Shown piece by piece: positions 16,047 through 23,824 of a stretch of DNA of 64,000 nucleotides (its first letter is position 1; the number at the start of each line of letters is the position of its first letter). The notes under the pieces are model-generated. The model saw only the letters and a program-made list of their open reading frames with translations, was not told where the DNA came from and did not search any database. The position numbers and the translations under genes are program-made. The stretch spans positions 124,001-188,000 of the forward strand of contig JAFUNF010000006.1 in assembly GCA_017473085.1 (NCBI GenBank), written 5' to 3'. Source of the stretch: Clostridia bacterium. Its GTDB lineage: Bacteria; Bacillota; Clostridia; Oscillospirales; CAG-272.

Positions 16047-16244
16047 ATGGTAGTAACAAAGGCTTCAATTATCGGAGATGTATTGGATTATAATCCAGAA
16101 ACAGCTCAATTTTTCTTTGAAATAGGTATGCATTGTCTCGGTTGTCCTCATTCAAGAGGCGAGTCAATTGAGGACGCTTGCAGAGTTCATGGCACAAATG
16201 CTGATGAGCTTGTAAAGAAGCTGAACGACTTTCTTTCAAAGTAA
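16047..16244 (+). CDS. DUF1858 domain-containing small protein
   Basis: The 65 residues match the DUF1858 (TIGR03980) family: the ETAQFFFEIGMHCLGCPHSRGESIEDACRVHG pattern with a CLGC pair and another C. The family was noted beside hybrid-cluster proteins and may be redox active through the CxxC pair; the function is unproven. It starts one base after murA ends and its stop overlaps the trmK start (TAATG), so it is tightly coupled to both. Confidence 0.9.
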   Translation: MVVTKASIIGDVLDYNPETAQFFFEIGMHCLGCPHSRGESIEDACRVHGTNADELVKKLNDFLSK

Positions 16245-16918
16245 TGAATGAATATAAGATAAGCAAAAGACTCTGCACCGCATCTTCACACGTAAGAGAC
16301 GGTGCAGTTGTTGCAGATATAGGTACAGACCACGCGTATCTTCCGATTTATCTTGCAAGGCATGGAAGGATAAAAAAGGCGTATGCCTGTGACTTAAATG
16401 AAGGACCTATACAAAGAGCCAAGGAAAACATATCAAAGTATAATCTTGATGATATTATTGAGGTTAGGCTACAAAATGGTCTTGATGGCATTGAAGCTTT
16501 GGCACCTACTGACATTGTAATTTGTGGTATGGGTGGAGAATTGATAGCATCTATTCTTGATAATTCGAGCTATGTAAGACAAAAGGGAATAAGACTGATT
16601 TTACAGCCAATGACCTTCGTCAAAGAGCTTCGTAAGTACTTAGAAAACGGGTTTTCTACAATTGCCGAAAATGCAATTTGTGAGGATGGGAAGATATATC
16701 AGCTTATGTGCGTGGAGTATGATGGAACACAAAAAACGCTATCAAATGTTGAGCTTGAATTAGGTCCGAAAAACCTTATAAATAAAGGCATTGAGTTTGA
16801 AAAACTACTATTTTCTACAATTGCCAAAAAACAAAAAATTTTAAACGGCTTGAGGCTTGGTGGATACGATACCACACAAATCGAAGAAGAAATTTCTGAA
16901 TTGGAGAAGTTGAAATGA
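16244..16918 (+). CDS. trmK: tRNA (adenine(22)-N1)-methyltransferase TrmK
   Basis: TrmK methylates A22 in tRNA using S-adenosylmethionine. The 224 residues have the family start with VADIGTDHAYLPIYLA (SAM-binding motif I, about 25-40) and CGMGGE, where the family has a highly conserved acidic and glycine pattern. A coiled C-terminal segment follows. It overlaps the DUF1858 gene and the Nif3-like gene. In many Clostridia this pair follows rpoD; here rpoD is 23 kb away. Confidence 0.94.
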   Translation: MNEYKISKRLCTASSHVRDGAVVADIGTDHAYLPIYLARHGRIKKAYACDLNEGPIQRAKENISKYNLDDIIEVRLQNGLDGIEALAPTDIVICGMGGELIASILDNSSYVRQKGIRLILQPMTFVKELRKYLENGFSTIAENAICEDGKIYQLMCVEYDGTQKTLSNVELELGPKNLINKGIEFEKLLFSTIAKKQKILNGLRLGGYDTTQIEEEISELEKLK

Positions 16919-17673
16919 CATTTGCTGATTTATACAAAAAGCTTTCACAGCTTTACCCTGAAAATCTAAGAGAAGAATGGGATAATGACGGAATTATGTG
17001 CTCACCAAATATGTACAAAAAGGTTGAGCGTGCATTAATTACTCTTGATGTAACTGACGAGGTTATAGAATACGCAAAGGTTAATGATTTTGACACTATA
17101 ATTTCTCATCATCCACTGATTTTTCGTCCCGTATCTGCATTAAGCGAGAACAATTACATACAAGCAAAATTAATTAAATTAATTAAATATGGTATCAATG
17201 TTATGTCCTTTCACACAAGATTAGACGCAGCCGAGGGCGGAGTAAATGATACTCTATGTAGCTGTATAGAGCTTGAAAATGTAGAAAAGGACTCGCAAGA
17301 CCCAATTGGAAGAATTGGTGACATATACGAGGAAATGACTCTTGAAGAGTTTAGTCAAATTGTTTCTACAAATTTAGAGTCCCCATTTGTTCTTTACAGT
17401 GGAAATCGTTCCGTTAGACGAGTATATGTTGTTGGTGGCGATGGCAAGGATTTTGTATCAAGAGCGATAGCTACTGGTTGTGATACTCTTGTTACAGGTA
17501 GATGTAGCTATAATGTGTCAATTGATGCTGTAGATATGGGCTTAAATATAGTTGAAGCAGGACACTTTTATACAGAAAACCCTGTTTGCATGTCTATTGC
17601 AGAGGATATACAAATAATTGACCCAGAAATATATACTCAAGCATACAACTCGAATAACATAAAGTTCTCTTAA
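16915..17673 (+). CDS. Nif3-like dinuclear metal centre protein
   Basis: The 252 residues match the Nif3/YqfO family: LREEWDNDGIMC near the start, ISHHPLIFRPV (metal-binding histidines) and VEAGHFYTE near the end. Members form hexameric toroids with a dinuclear metal site; some have GTP cyclohydrolase-like or regulatory roles, but no general function is agreed. This version lacks the inserted PII-like domain found in Bacillus YqfO, being about 120 residues shorter. It overlaps trmK by four bases. Confidence 0.92.
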   Translation: MTFADLYKKLSQLYPENLREEWDNDGIMCSPNMYKKVERALITLDVTDEVIEYAKVNDFDTIISHHPLIFRPVSALSENNYIQAKLIKLIKYGINVMSFHTRLDAAEGGVNDTLCSCIELENVEKDSQDPIGRIGDIYEEMTLEEFSQIVSTNLESPFVLYSGNRSVRRVYVVGGDGKDFVSRAIATGCDTLVTGRCSYNVSIDAVDMGLNIVEAGHFYTENPVCMSIAEDIQIIDPEIYTQAYNSNNIKFS

Positions 17674-17719
17674 AAATTAAACTTTTTTGATTTTTGGGCT
17701 ACACTTTTTCAAAAAAATA

Positions 17720-17728
17720 TGTTAAAAT
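17720..17728 (+). promoter_or_regulatory. Possible extended -10 promoter of the CarD-like gene
   Basis: TGTTAAAAT (17720-17728) fits an extended -10 (TGn before TAAAAT), but no good -35 hexamer lies at the right distance. Confidence 0.4.
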
Positions 17729-17760
17729 GTAATAGGTAACTTATTGAAAGAGGTGTAGTT

Positions 17761-18279
17761 ATGTACAAAATCGGTGATATGGTTATATACGGTACTGACG
17801 GTGTTTGTTTGGTAGAGGATATAATCGAAAAAAGCTTTGGTGATTCTGTTAGCACAAACAAATATTATGTTTTAGTGCCAAAGGGAAATAAGGGCTCAAA
17901 GTTTTATGTACCTGTTGACAATCCTGTGCTAACATCTAGAATTATGAAGCTTTTAAGCTATAGTGAGGTCCTTGATTTGATCAATAGCCTTGATTCAAGC
18001 ATTGAGTGGATTGATAACAATAAGCTAAGAGCAAGATACTACAAGGACACAATGAGCTCATACAGTCGTGAAGCAATCTTTCAGCTTGCAAAGCAATTAC
18101 ATTATGCAAGGGTAGGCAAAATTGAGTCCGTAAAAAAGCTATATACAATGGACGAGGATATGATAAGAAAAATTTCTCAGCTATTGTATGAGGAATTTGC
18201 TTATGTTGCTGATATAACCACAGATCAGGTATTGCCATTCATTGCAGGCGAAATAATTTGTCCTGAAAAAAGCATATAA
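17761..18279 (+). CDS. CarD/CdnL family RNA polymerase-binding regulator
   Basis: The 172 residues begin with the Tudor-like RNA-polymerase-interaction domain (YKIGDMVIYGTDGVCLVEDI, about 1-60) and end with a helical domain. CarD-like proteins bind the RNA polymerase beta subunit and stabilise open complexes at promoters. The GAGG-type site precedes the ATG. It stands alone, with a strong terminator after it. A house-keeping role (as for CdnL) is more likely than a pathway-specific one. Confidence 0.93.
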   Translation: MYKIGDMVIYGTDGVCLVEDIIEKSFGDSVSTNKYYVLVPKGNKGSKFYVPVDNPVLTSRIMKLLSYSEVLDLINSLDSSIEWIDNNKLRARYYKDTMSSYSREAIFQLAKQLHYARVGKIESVKKLYTMDEDMIRKISQLLYEEFAYVADITTDQVLPFIAGEIICPEKSI

Positions 18280-18283
18280 TTTC

Positions 18284-18316
18284 AAAATCGACAAGTTCTA
18301 ACTTGTCGATTTTTTC
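18284..18316 (+). terminator. Intrinsic terminator after the CarD-like gene
   Basis: AAAATCGACAAGT (18284-18296) pairs with ACTTGTCGATTTT (18301-18313), followed by more T. Confidence 0.92.
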
Positions 18317-18354
18317 CGTTTATTCCTTAAAATTAACCGAATAGTGTTAAACTA

Positions 18355-18382
18355 TTGAAAAGTCAATCGAATTTGATAAAAT
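18355..18382 (+). promoter_or_regulatory. Sigma-A promoter of the LytTR-DUF3021 pair
   Basis: TTGAAA (18355-18360) and TAAAAT (18377-18382) are 16 bases apart, followed by a strong AAGGAGG site. Confidence 0.75.
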
Positions 18383-18404
18383 GTAACTGTAAGGAGGTAC
18401 TTAA

Positions 18405-18836
18405 ATGAAATGCACAACAATAATTGACAACGAAAGAAAAGAGGTATTAATATATACCGACAAAATTACCAATGAAACAAAAGCAATAGAGTGCTTTGTT
18501 TTAGGACTTGAAACAGAAATTCAGGCATACAAAAACAAGGAAACTATATTGCTTAGTCAAAACGAGGTTTATTGCTTTACATCGGAAAACGGCTCAATAT
18601 ATGCAATTACCGAAAACGAAAAGCTTCTTGTAAAGCAGAGGATTTTTCAATTAGAGGAGCTTTTAAGCGATAATTTTGTAAAAATCAATCAATCCTCATT
18701 AGCAAACATAACAAAAATAAAGCGATTTGATGCGTCCTTTGGTGGTAGTCTCTTGGTAATATTTAAAAACGGATACAGAGATTATGTTTCAAGAAGACAA
18801 ACAAAGGCGGTTAAGGAAAGGATAGGAATAAAGTAA
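18405..18836 (+). CDS. LytTR-domain DNA-binding regulator
   Basis: The 143 residues lack a receiver domain. The C-terminal half (about 45-140) is a LytTR DNA-binding domain, with RIFQLEELLSDNFVKINQSSLANITKI and the YRDYVSRRQTKAVKERIG end. Such stand-alone LytTR proteins paired with a small DUF3021 membrane protein form LytTR regulatory systems, known from streptococci, in which the membrane partner restrains the regulator, and which often control their own operon. The stop overlaps the partner's ATG by one base. Confidence 0.92.
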   Translation: MKCTTIIDNERKEVLIYTDKITNETKAIECFVLGLETEIQAYKNKETILLSQNEVYCFTSENGSIYAITENEKLLVKQRIFQLEELLSDNFVKINQSSLANITKIKRFDASFGGSLLVIFKNGYRDYVSRRQTKAVKERIGIK

Positions 18837-19249
18837 TGAAGTATTTTAAGGAATTTTTAAAAAGAGGCTTTGCATTTGCAGGCTTAGGTCCGGTTATAGC
18901 AGGTATGATATACCTGATTTTATCATTTACAATTGAGGATTTTCAACTAACAGGAGTGCAGGTTTTTTTAGCAATAATATCAACATATTTGCTTGCTTTT
19001 GTGCAAGCAGGAGCAAGCGTGTTTAATCAAATAGAGAGCTGGCCTCTTGCAAAATCCTTAGGAATACACCTGTTGTCTACATATATAGCATATGTTTTAT
19101 GTTATCTTGTAAATTCATGGATACCATTTGAACCAATAGTTGTTTTAATTTTTACAGGCGTATTCTTGATAACATATTTTATAATATGGCTTACTGTATA
19201 TCTAATTATTAAGCAAACAAGTAAAAAAATTAATGCTAAGCTAAACTAA
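18836..19249 (+). CDS. DUF3021 family membrane protein, LytTR partner
   Basis: The 137 residues form four transmembrane helices (about 12-32, 40-62, 75-95 and 101-125), with short loops and a basic tail, matching DUF3021. By analogy with the streptococcal HdrM/BrsM type of inhibitors, it probably sequesters or inactivates the LytTR protein made from the same transcript. There is no sign of a transport or enzymatic motif. The trigger cannot be inferred; no bacteriocin or competence gene lies nearby. Confidence 0.85.
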   Translation: MKYFKEFLKRGFAFAGLGPVIAGMIYLILSFTIEDFQLTGVQVFLAIISTYLLAFVQAGASVFNQIESWPLAKSLGIHLLSTYIAYVLCYLVNSWIPFEPIVVLIFTGVFLITYFIIWLTVYLIIKQTSKKINAKLN

Positions 19250-19276
19250 AAAAGCCCAAATGGGCTTTTTTAGTTT
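19243..19276. terminator. 16-bp bidirectional terminator covering both flanking stop codons
   Basis: AAACTAAAAAAGCCCA (19243-19258) pairs perfectly with TGGGCTTTTTTAGTTT (19261-19276). The DUF3021 stop and the FkbM stop both lie within it. Confidence 0.95.
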
Positions 19277-20358
19277 ATTGCATATAAGTTTAAATCCCAA
19301 GCAGGAATATAGGGAAGTCTTCTTAAGAAAAGCTTGTAATTAGGGTTTAATTCCTTGACTAAACAGGGGAGAAGGTACATATCCTCGCTTTTGTGGTACA
19401 TGGAAACCAAAAGGTCAGCACCATTTTTAATCAATTCCTTGCTACCTGAAAGTGCCTCATATTCAAGACCTTCAACATCATATTTAATAAAATCAACCGA
19501 CTTGGTTAAATAGTCAGCATAGGTGGCTTCAACCTCTATAAATTTATGCTCAAAGGAGCCAGACGATGATGCAGAAGAATTTCTGTTGCCAGATGCAGAA
19601 AAGGTAAGCACCTTATTTTCAGAATAGATAGCTTTATTCAATATAGTAATATCGTAGCTCGATAAAGCTTCACAATAATTAGAAAGCTTTTTAAAATTCC
19701 TTTTGTCAGGCTCGAGTGCAAAAATTTTCTTTAAATTAGGGCAAATAGAAGTATATTTTTTTATAGTGTCTCCGTTATAAGCACCTAAATCCATATAAGA
19801 GGTATATGTATCAAGCTTTAATAAGCTATCACACTCGTTTTCTTGAAACGAGGTGCTACGAAGGTATGAAAGCTTACCTGTAAGCTTGTATCGAATAATA
19901 TCGTCAAAAACTTCCTTAGAGGTTTCATCAAAAAGACACTCACGAGCAGAGTATAACTCGTTTTCGTGCAAATTAAAAAATTCCTCACAGAATAATGATG
20001 TGCCACAAACAGGCACATCAGGAGAGTAAACATTGTGATTTTCCTCAAGCGAAAATATTCTTTCAATTACATCAGGTAGCTTAGTACCAAAGGAAACAAC
20101 AATATCAAAGCCATTTGGATATTTTTCTTTAGCTTCACTATATGAAAGAACTCTTTTACCTCTAAAGGAGTGACCTCTTACAAAGCCGTCACTTGCAAAA
20201 ACATCCTTGTACTCAATACCATAGCTTTCAAACACATTAATAATTTTATCAGCTCCATTGCCCATTCCATAAATTAGAATAGGCATATGACTTTTTTTCA
20301 AAGTGTGCCAAAGGTCTGCATCAAAGGTATCAAATATAATTTTTTTGTAATTTATCAT
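19270..20358 (-). CDS. FkbM family methyltransferase with N-terminal Rossmann-like domain
   Basis: The C-terminal 190 residues of this 362-residue protein match FkbM SAM-dependent methyltransferases: YMDLGAYNGDTIKKY (motif I), FALEPDKRNFKKL, and the FIKYDVEGLEYEAL segment. The N-terminal 130 residues carry LIYGMGNGADKIINVFESYGI, a glycine-rich nucleotide-binding turn seen in sugar-modifying enzymes. FkbM enzymes O-methylate sugars or antibiotics. No glycosyltransferase or polysaccharide cluster is nearby, so the substrate is unknown. It stands alone, convergent with the DUF3021 gene. Confidence 0.88.
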   Translation of the reverse strand: MINYKKIIFDTFDADLWHTLKKSHMPILIYGMGNGADKIINVFESYGIEYKDVFASDGFVRGHSFRGKRVLSYSEAKEKYPNGFDIVVSFGTKLPDVIERIFSLEENHNVYSPDVPVCGTSLFCEEFFNLHENELYSARECLFDETSKEVFDDIIRYKLTGKLSYLRSTSFQENECDSLLKLDTYTSYMDLGAYNGDTIKKYTSICPNLKKIFALEPDKRNFKKLSNYCEALSSYDITILNKAIYSENKVLTFSASGNRNSSASSSGSFEHKFIEVEATYADYLTKSVDFIKYDVEGLEYEALSGSKELIKNGADLLVSMYHKSEDMYLLPCLVKELNPNYKLFLRRLPYIPAWDLNLYAIN

Positions 20359-20367
20359 TCTATATCC

Positions 20368-20396
20368 TTGAAATTCATTATAAATTTATGTATAAT
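20368..20396 (+). promoter_or_regulatory. Sigma-A promoter of the HIT protein gene
   Basis: TTGAAA (20368-20373) and TATAAT (20391-20396) are 17 bases apart. A near-perfect dyad at 20402-20422 covers the expected transcript start. Confidence 0.85.
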
Positions 20397-20401
20397 TGAA
20401 G

Positions 20402-20422
20402 CAGGTTAATTCAATTATCCTG
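20402..20422. repeat. Dyad at the transcription start of the HIT gene
   Basis: CAGGTTAATT (20402-20411) and AATTATCCTG (20413-20422) are inverted copies with one mismatch around a single central base. A one-base centre suits a protein-binding operator better than an RNA hairpin. Confidence 0.6.
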
Positions 20423-20467
20423 TTTTATTATAATCTAAAAGAAAACAAATATCAAGGAGATTTTATT

Positions 20468-20806
20468 ATGGACTGTCTTTTTTGTAAAATTGCAAGTGGA
20501 GTAATTCCATCAAAAAAAGTTTATGAGGACGATGAAATATTATCATTTTACGATATCAACCCTGAGTGCAAAATTCACGTTTTAGTTATACCAAAGACTC
20601 ATATTGAATCAGCTGACGCAATAACAAAGGAGAATAGCATGGTTGTTGCTCATATTTTTGAAGCTATTCCTAAAATTGCAAAGCTTGCAGGTATAACAAA
20701 CGGTTATAGAGTAATAACAAATGCAGGCCCCGACTCCTGCCAAAGTGTAATGCACCTTCATTTCCACATTCTCGGTGGCGAAAAGCTTCCAGAACACATT
20801 AAATAA
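20468..20806 (+). CDS. HIT family nucleotide-binding protein
   Basis: The 112 residues are a histidine-triad protein of the Hint branch: CLFCKIASGVIPSKKVYEDDE, KIHVLVIPKTHIES and the triad HLHFHILGG near the C-terminus. Hint proteins hydrolyse adenosine phosphoramidates and related conjugates. The two N-terminal cysteines (CLFC) are a common Hint zinc-site half. The start at 20468 is fixed by AAGGAG; the open frame runs 24 codons upstream through the leader and dyad. Confidence 0.95.
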   Translation: MDCLFCKIASGVIPSKKVYEDDEILSFYDINPECKIHVLVIPKTHIESADAITKENSMVVAHIFEAIPKIAKLAGITNGYRVITNAGPDSCQSVMHLHFHILGGEKLPEHIK

Positions 20807-20810
20807 AGAA

Positions 20811-20841
20811 AAAGGCTACTTGGTAAGTAGCCTTAAATTTT
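20811..20841. terminator. Bidirectional terminator between the HIT gene and sigG
   Basis: AAGGCTACTT (20812-20821) pairs with AAGTAGCCTT (20825-20834), with T-rich sequence on both strands. Confidence 0.9.
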
Positions 20842-20858
20842 TGTTAGAAGTGTATTTA

Positions 20859-21632
20859 TTAAAAATTTTTTCTAATTTGCTCCAAAGCACATTTTTCGAG
20901 CCTTGACACCTGCGCTTGAGATATGCCAATTTCCTTTGCTATTTCGCTTTGTGTTTTTCCTGCATAAAAACGCATTTGAATTATTTTTTTCTCGCGTGGA
21001 TTTAGCTTTTTTATTGCATCTCGAAGCGCTAAGCTTTCTATCCAGGATTCATCTCCATTAGAATTATCGCTAATTTGGTCAATTATATAAAGAGAATCTC
21101 CTGAATCGTTAAATACAGGCTCATAAAGAGAAACAGGCTCGGTTATTGCTTCAAGTGCATTAACAATGCTTTCCTTTTTCTCTCCAAGCCTTAGAGCAAG
21201 CATCTCGATAGTAGGCTCAGAAAAGGTTTCCTTTTCAATTTCTTCCTTTAATTGTAGCGTTTTATATGCTAAATCTCTTACTGATCTTGAGACCCTGATT
21301 GAATTATTGTCCCTTAAATATCTTCGAATTTCGCCTATAATCATAGGTACAGCGTAGGTAGAGAATTTAACATCTAAATCAATATTAAAGTTGTCAATGG
21401 ACTTTATAAGACCAATGCAACCCACCTGAAATAAATCATCTAAATTTTCTTTTCTTCCTGTAAATCTTTGAATTATTGACAAAACAAGCTTCAAATTACC
21501 ACTTATCAGCTTTTCTCGTGCCTTTTTATCTCCGTTTTTACTTTGAATAAGAAGGCTACGCTTTTCTTCCTCGCTCAATACCTTCAGCTTAGAGGTATTA
21601 ACCCCACAAATTTCAACCTTATTATATCGCAT
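20859..21632 (-). CDS. sigG: RNA polymerase sporulation sigma factor SigG
   Basis: Sigma-G directs late forespore transcription. The 257 residues start with the diagnostic N-terminus (RYNKVEICGVNTSKLKVLS) and continue with region 2 (DDLFQVGCIGLIKSIDNFN, FSTYAVPMIIGEIRRYLRD), region 3 and region 4 (LNPREKKIIQMRFYAGKTQSEIAKEIGISQAQVSRLEK). The start at 21632 has an AGGAG site; the open frame runs 35 codons further upstream over the promoter. In Bacillus and most Clostridia sigG follows sigE directly; here they are 11 kb apart and sigG lies after spoIVB. Confidence 0.97.
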   Translation of the reverse strand: MRYNKVEICGVNTSKLKVLSEEEKRSLLIQSKNGDKKAREKLISGNLKLVLSIIQRFTGRKENLDDLFQVGCIGLIKSIDNFNIDLDVKFSTYAVPMIIGEIRRYLRDNNSIRVSRSVRDLAYKTLQLKEEIEKETFSEPTIEMLALRLGEKKESIVNALEAITEPVSLYEPVFNDSGDSLYIIDQISDNSNGDESWIESLALRDAIKKLNPREKKIIQMRFYAGKTQSEIAKEIGISQAQVSRLEKCALEQIRKNF

Positions 21633-21657
21633 AATTAAACTCCTAATCTTTAAAAAG

Positions 21658-21687
21658 ATTATTGCCAAATCAAAGTGTTCATTATGC
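21658..21687 (-). promoter_or_regulatory. Sigma-F-type promoter of sigG
   Basis: On the minus strand GCATA (21683-21687) and GGCAATAAT (21658-21666) are 16 bases apart. The -10 fits the sigma-F consensus GGNNANANT at every fixed base and the -35 fits GYATA. Bacillus sigG is also under sigma-F. Confidence 0.7.
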
Positions 21688-21699
21688 AAATAAAGCCAT

Positions 21700-21757
21700 T
21701 CCAAAAAATAACAAAAGGGCAGACTTAATTTTAACAAACAAGTCTGTCCTTTTAAAT
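21700..21757 (-). terminator. Imperfect terminator between spoIVB and sigG
   Basis: On the minus strand AAAAGGACAGACTT pairs, with one bulge or mismatch, with AAGTCTGCCCTTTT, followed by GTTATTTTTT. It begins just after the spoIVB stop and separates it from the sigG promoter. Confidence 0.75.
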
Positions 21758-22789
21758 TTATATGGTAGAGGAATTTAACATATTTTCAATAAAAATGCCA
21801 TATCCGCATGTTGGGTCATTTATCAAAACATGGGTTACAGCACCTACAAGCTTGCCGTTTTGGACAATAGGGGAGCCACTCATACCTTGAACAATGCCAC
21901 CAGCCTTGTCAAGTAGCCTTTGGTCAGTTACCTTTACCTTAAAATTCTTTACTTCATTACTATTTTCAATAATTTCAGTAATTTTTATTGCATATTTTTC
22001 TACCTGTCCGTCATCAAGAGTACACCAAATATATGCATCGCCTGTTTTTACTTGGTTTTTAGGGCAAATTTTCAATTTTTCAGGACATGAAAGCTTATCC
22101 GTTTTTAAATATCCAAATACACCACAATCACAGTTTTTAGTGAGTGTGCCTAATTTTTTAAATTCAAAAGTACCCTTAAGCTCTCCCGCAGTCCCCTTAA
22201 CACCTTTATTTACTCCGTTAATGCTTACATCTAAAACGACACCATAGGTAACAGGGATAACTCTGCCACTTGTTGAGTCACAAATTCCGTGCCCTAATCC
22301 TCCGAACTCTCCAGTTTCAGGGTCAACATAGGTAATTGTACCAATTCCTGTTGTTGAGTCCTTAACCCAAATGCCAGTTTTGTATTTTCCGTCGCTTTTA
22401 GAATATTTAGGACTAAGAGTTATATTTAATTCTTTTCCTTTTCTTAAAATGGTAAGCTCAACGCTTTTTCCGAGGGATTCCTCAATTTCTTTTGTAAAAT
22501 CCTTACAGCCTGTAATTGCTTTTCCGTTGATTTTGGTAATTACATCGCCAATTTTAATTCCAGCAGCATACGCGGAGGAGCTTTCCTCCTCATTATCAGA
22601 AAATTTAACTACAGTTAATCCCTTCGATATTATTTTAACACCAAAGGGAAGACCACCAACTAAATATTCCTTATTGTATACATCATTTATATCCTTCGCA
22701 TTAGTTGTAATAGTTAAGCAGGGAATCACTAACAATATAAGTACCAGCATCAAGGAAAAAGCTTTAATAATTTTGTTATTTATTAGCAT
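21758..22789 (-). CDS. spoIVB: SpoIVB serine peptidase (sporulation checkpoint protease)
   Basis: SpoIVB is secreted from the forespore and cuts SpoIVFA, releasing SpoIVFB to process sigma-K. The 343 residues have an N-terminal membrane anchor (about 8-30), a PDZ domain (about 60-150, with AYAAGIKIGDVITKINGKAI), and an S55 peptidase domain with GLGHGICD (histidine) and GMSGSPIV (catalytic serine). The start at 22789 has an AAAGGA site. It lies upstream of sigG, whereas spoIVB usually sits between recN and spo0A; recN is 28 kb away here. Confidence 0.95.
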   Translation of the reverse strand: MLINNKIIKAFSLMLVLILLVIPCLTITTNAKDINDVYNKEYLVGGLPFGVKIISKGLTVVKFSDNEEESSSAYAAGIKIGDVITKINGKAITGCKDFTKEIEESLGKSVELTILRKGKELNITLSPKYSKSDGKYKTGIWVKDSTTGIGTITYVDPETGEFGGLGHGICDSTSGRVIPVTYGVVLDVSINGVNKGVKGTAGELKGTFEFKKLGTLTKNCDCGVFGYLKTDKLSCPEKLKICPKNQVKTGDAYIWCTLDDGQVEKYAIKITEIIENSNEVKNFKVKVTDQRLLDKAGGIVQGMSGSPIVQNGKLVGAVTHVLINDPTCGYGIFIENMLNSSTI

Positions 22790-22890
22790 TTTTCTTTTCC
22801 TTTCAACTTTGTACATATTTAATTTGTGTAAATATCTTAGAAATATGATTAACAATTTTATATGTGATAGATATAAAATGCCAAAATCAG

Positions 22891-22919
22891 TTGAAAAAGA
22901 TAAAAAAATAATATATAAT
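22891..22919 (+). promoter_or_regulatory. Sigma-A promoter of the MarR gene
   Basis: TTGAAA (22891-22896) and TATAAT (22914-22919) are 17 bases apart, about 49 bases before the ATG. Confidence 0.8.
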
Positions 22920-22967
22920 TACTAAAAAGAATTTTTTAACAACTTTATATATATTAAGGAGAATAAA

Positions 22968-23417
22968 ATGGAGCATATTCTTAAAAAACAAAAGGAAAAT
23001 ATTTCTATATTATCAATTATAAATTGGTTAGCAAAGGAAATAGATGAGGTTATCTCGCAAAACACCGATAATAAGCTATTAAATCAACGTGCAGTACGAT
23101 ATATCTTGCTTGCCTTATCAGTAGAGGATGGTGTAACTCAAAATGATATAGTCAGAGTGACACATTTAAAAGGGTCAACAATTAGTATAGCGCTTGATAA
23201 AATGATTAATGGAGGTTTAGTTGTAAAAAAGGACGACAGCTACGATAAAAGAGCATTTCGAGTATATTTGACTGACGAGGGCTTAAAGTTAAAAAGACAG
23301 GTTGATGGAATAATGGAGCAAATCAACCAAAAGGCAATGAAGGGAATAGTAAAAAGAGACGAGGACGCAAGCTTTTATGTTCTTTTTAAAATGATTGAAA
23401 ATTTAACCGAAAAATAA
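22968..23417 (+). CDS. MarR family transcriptional regulator
   Basis: The 149 residues form a winged-helix protein of the MarR type: helices at both ends for dimerisation, a central helix-turn-helix (TQNDIVRVTHLKGSTISIALDKMINGGLVVK) and a wing with DDSYDKRAFRVYLTDEGLKL, the typical D-RR-like wing signature. A strong AAGGAG site precedes the ATG. No obvious target gene (efflux pump or oxidoreductase) lies beside it; the neighbours are spoIVB, divergent, and a small hypothetical gene, convergent. Confidence 0.92.
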   Translation: MEHILKKQKENISILSIINWLAKEIDEVISQNTDNKLLNQRAVRYILLALSVEDGVTQNDIVRVTHLKGSTISIALDKMINGGLVVKKDDSYDKRAFRVYLTDEGLKLKRQVDGIMEQINQKAMKGIVKRDEDASFYVLFKMIENLTEK

Positions 23418-23419
23418 TT

Positions 23420-23446
23420 AAAAGCCCGTATTTATACGGGCTTTTA
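23420..23446. terminator. Bidirectional terminator after the MarR gene
   Basis: AAAAGCCCGTAT (23420-23431) pairs perfectly with ATACGGGCTTTT (23434-23445). Confidence 0.92.
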
Positions 23447-23462
23447 ATCACTTATTTGGGTT

Positions 23463-23741
23463 TTAGTTTTCTTTAATAGTTTGCTCAAGCCAAACTCTTC
23501 CAAGGTCCAATGCCTCAAAAAGATTTTTCTTAAACGCTTGTTTTCCCTTAACTAACTTTTTAGTGTCGTTTGAATGACAAATTTGTACCACAATCATGTT
23601 AGGATTATCGTTTGCATCCTTACCTAAAATATTTAATGTTAAAAGGTATTTCTCGTTAAGGTCGCCATAGCAAATGGTATCGCCGTCTCTTACAAGGGGA
23701 AGACCCTTATAAAGCACGTATTGATCTTTTTTCATTTCCAT
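23463..23741 (-). CDS. Hypothetical small protein
   Basis: I do not recognise this 92-residue protein. It has no signal peptide, membrane segment or cysteine pair. The first half reads as beta strands (YVLYKGLPLVRDGDTICYGD, then YLLTLNIL), and the second half is helical and basic. The composition and a clear AAAGGCGG ribosome-binding site eight bases before the ATG argue for a real gene. It sits between the MarR gene, convergent, and the end of the spoIIIA operon, and has a 28-base gap rich in A and T upstream. Confidence 0.7.
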   Translation of the reverse strand: MEMKKDQYVLYKGLPLVRDGDTICYGDLNEKYLLTLNILGKDANDNPNMIVVQICHSNDTKKLVKGKQAFKKNLFEALDLGRVWLEQTIKEN

Positions 23742-23824
23742 ATATATTACCGCCTTTCAACTGACTATTACATATGATACAATAAAAAAATCAATTTGTC
23801 AAGGCAATAACCTAAATCACAAGC

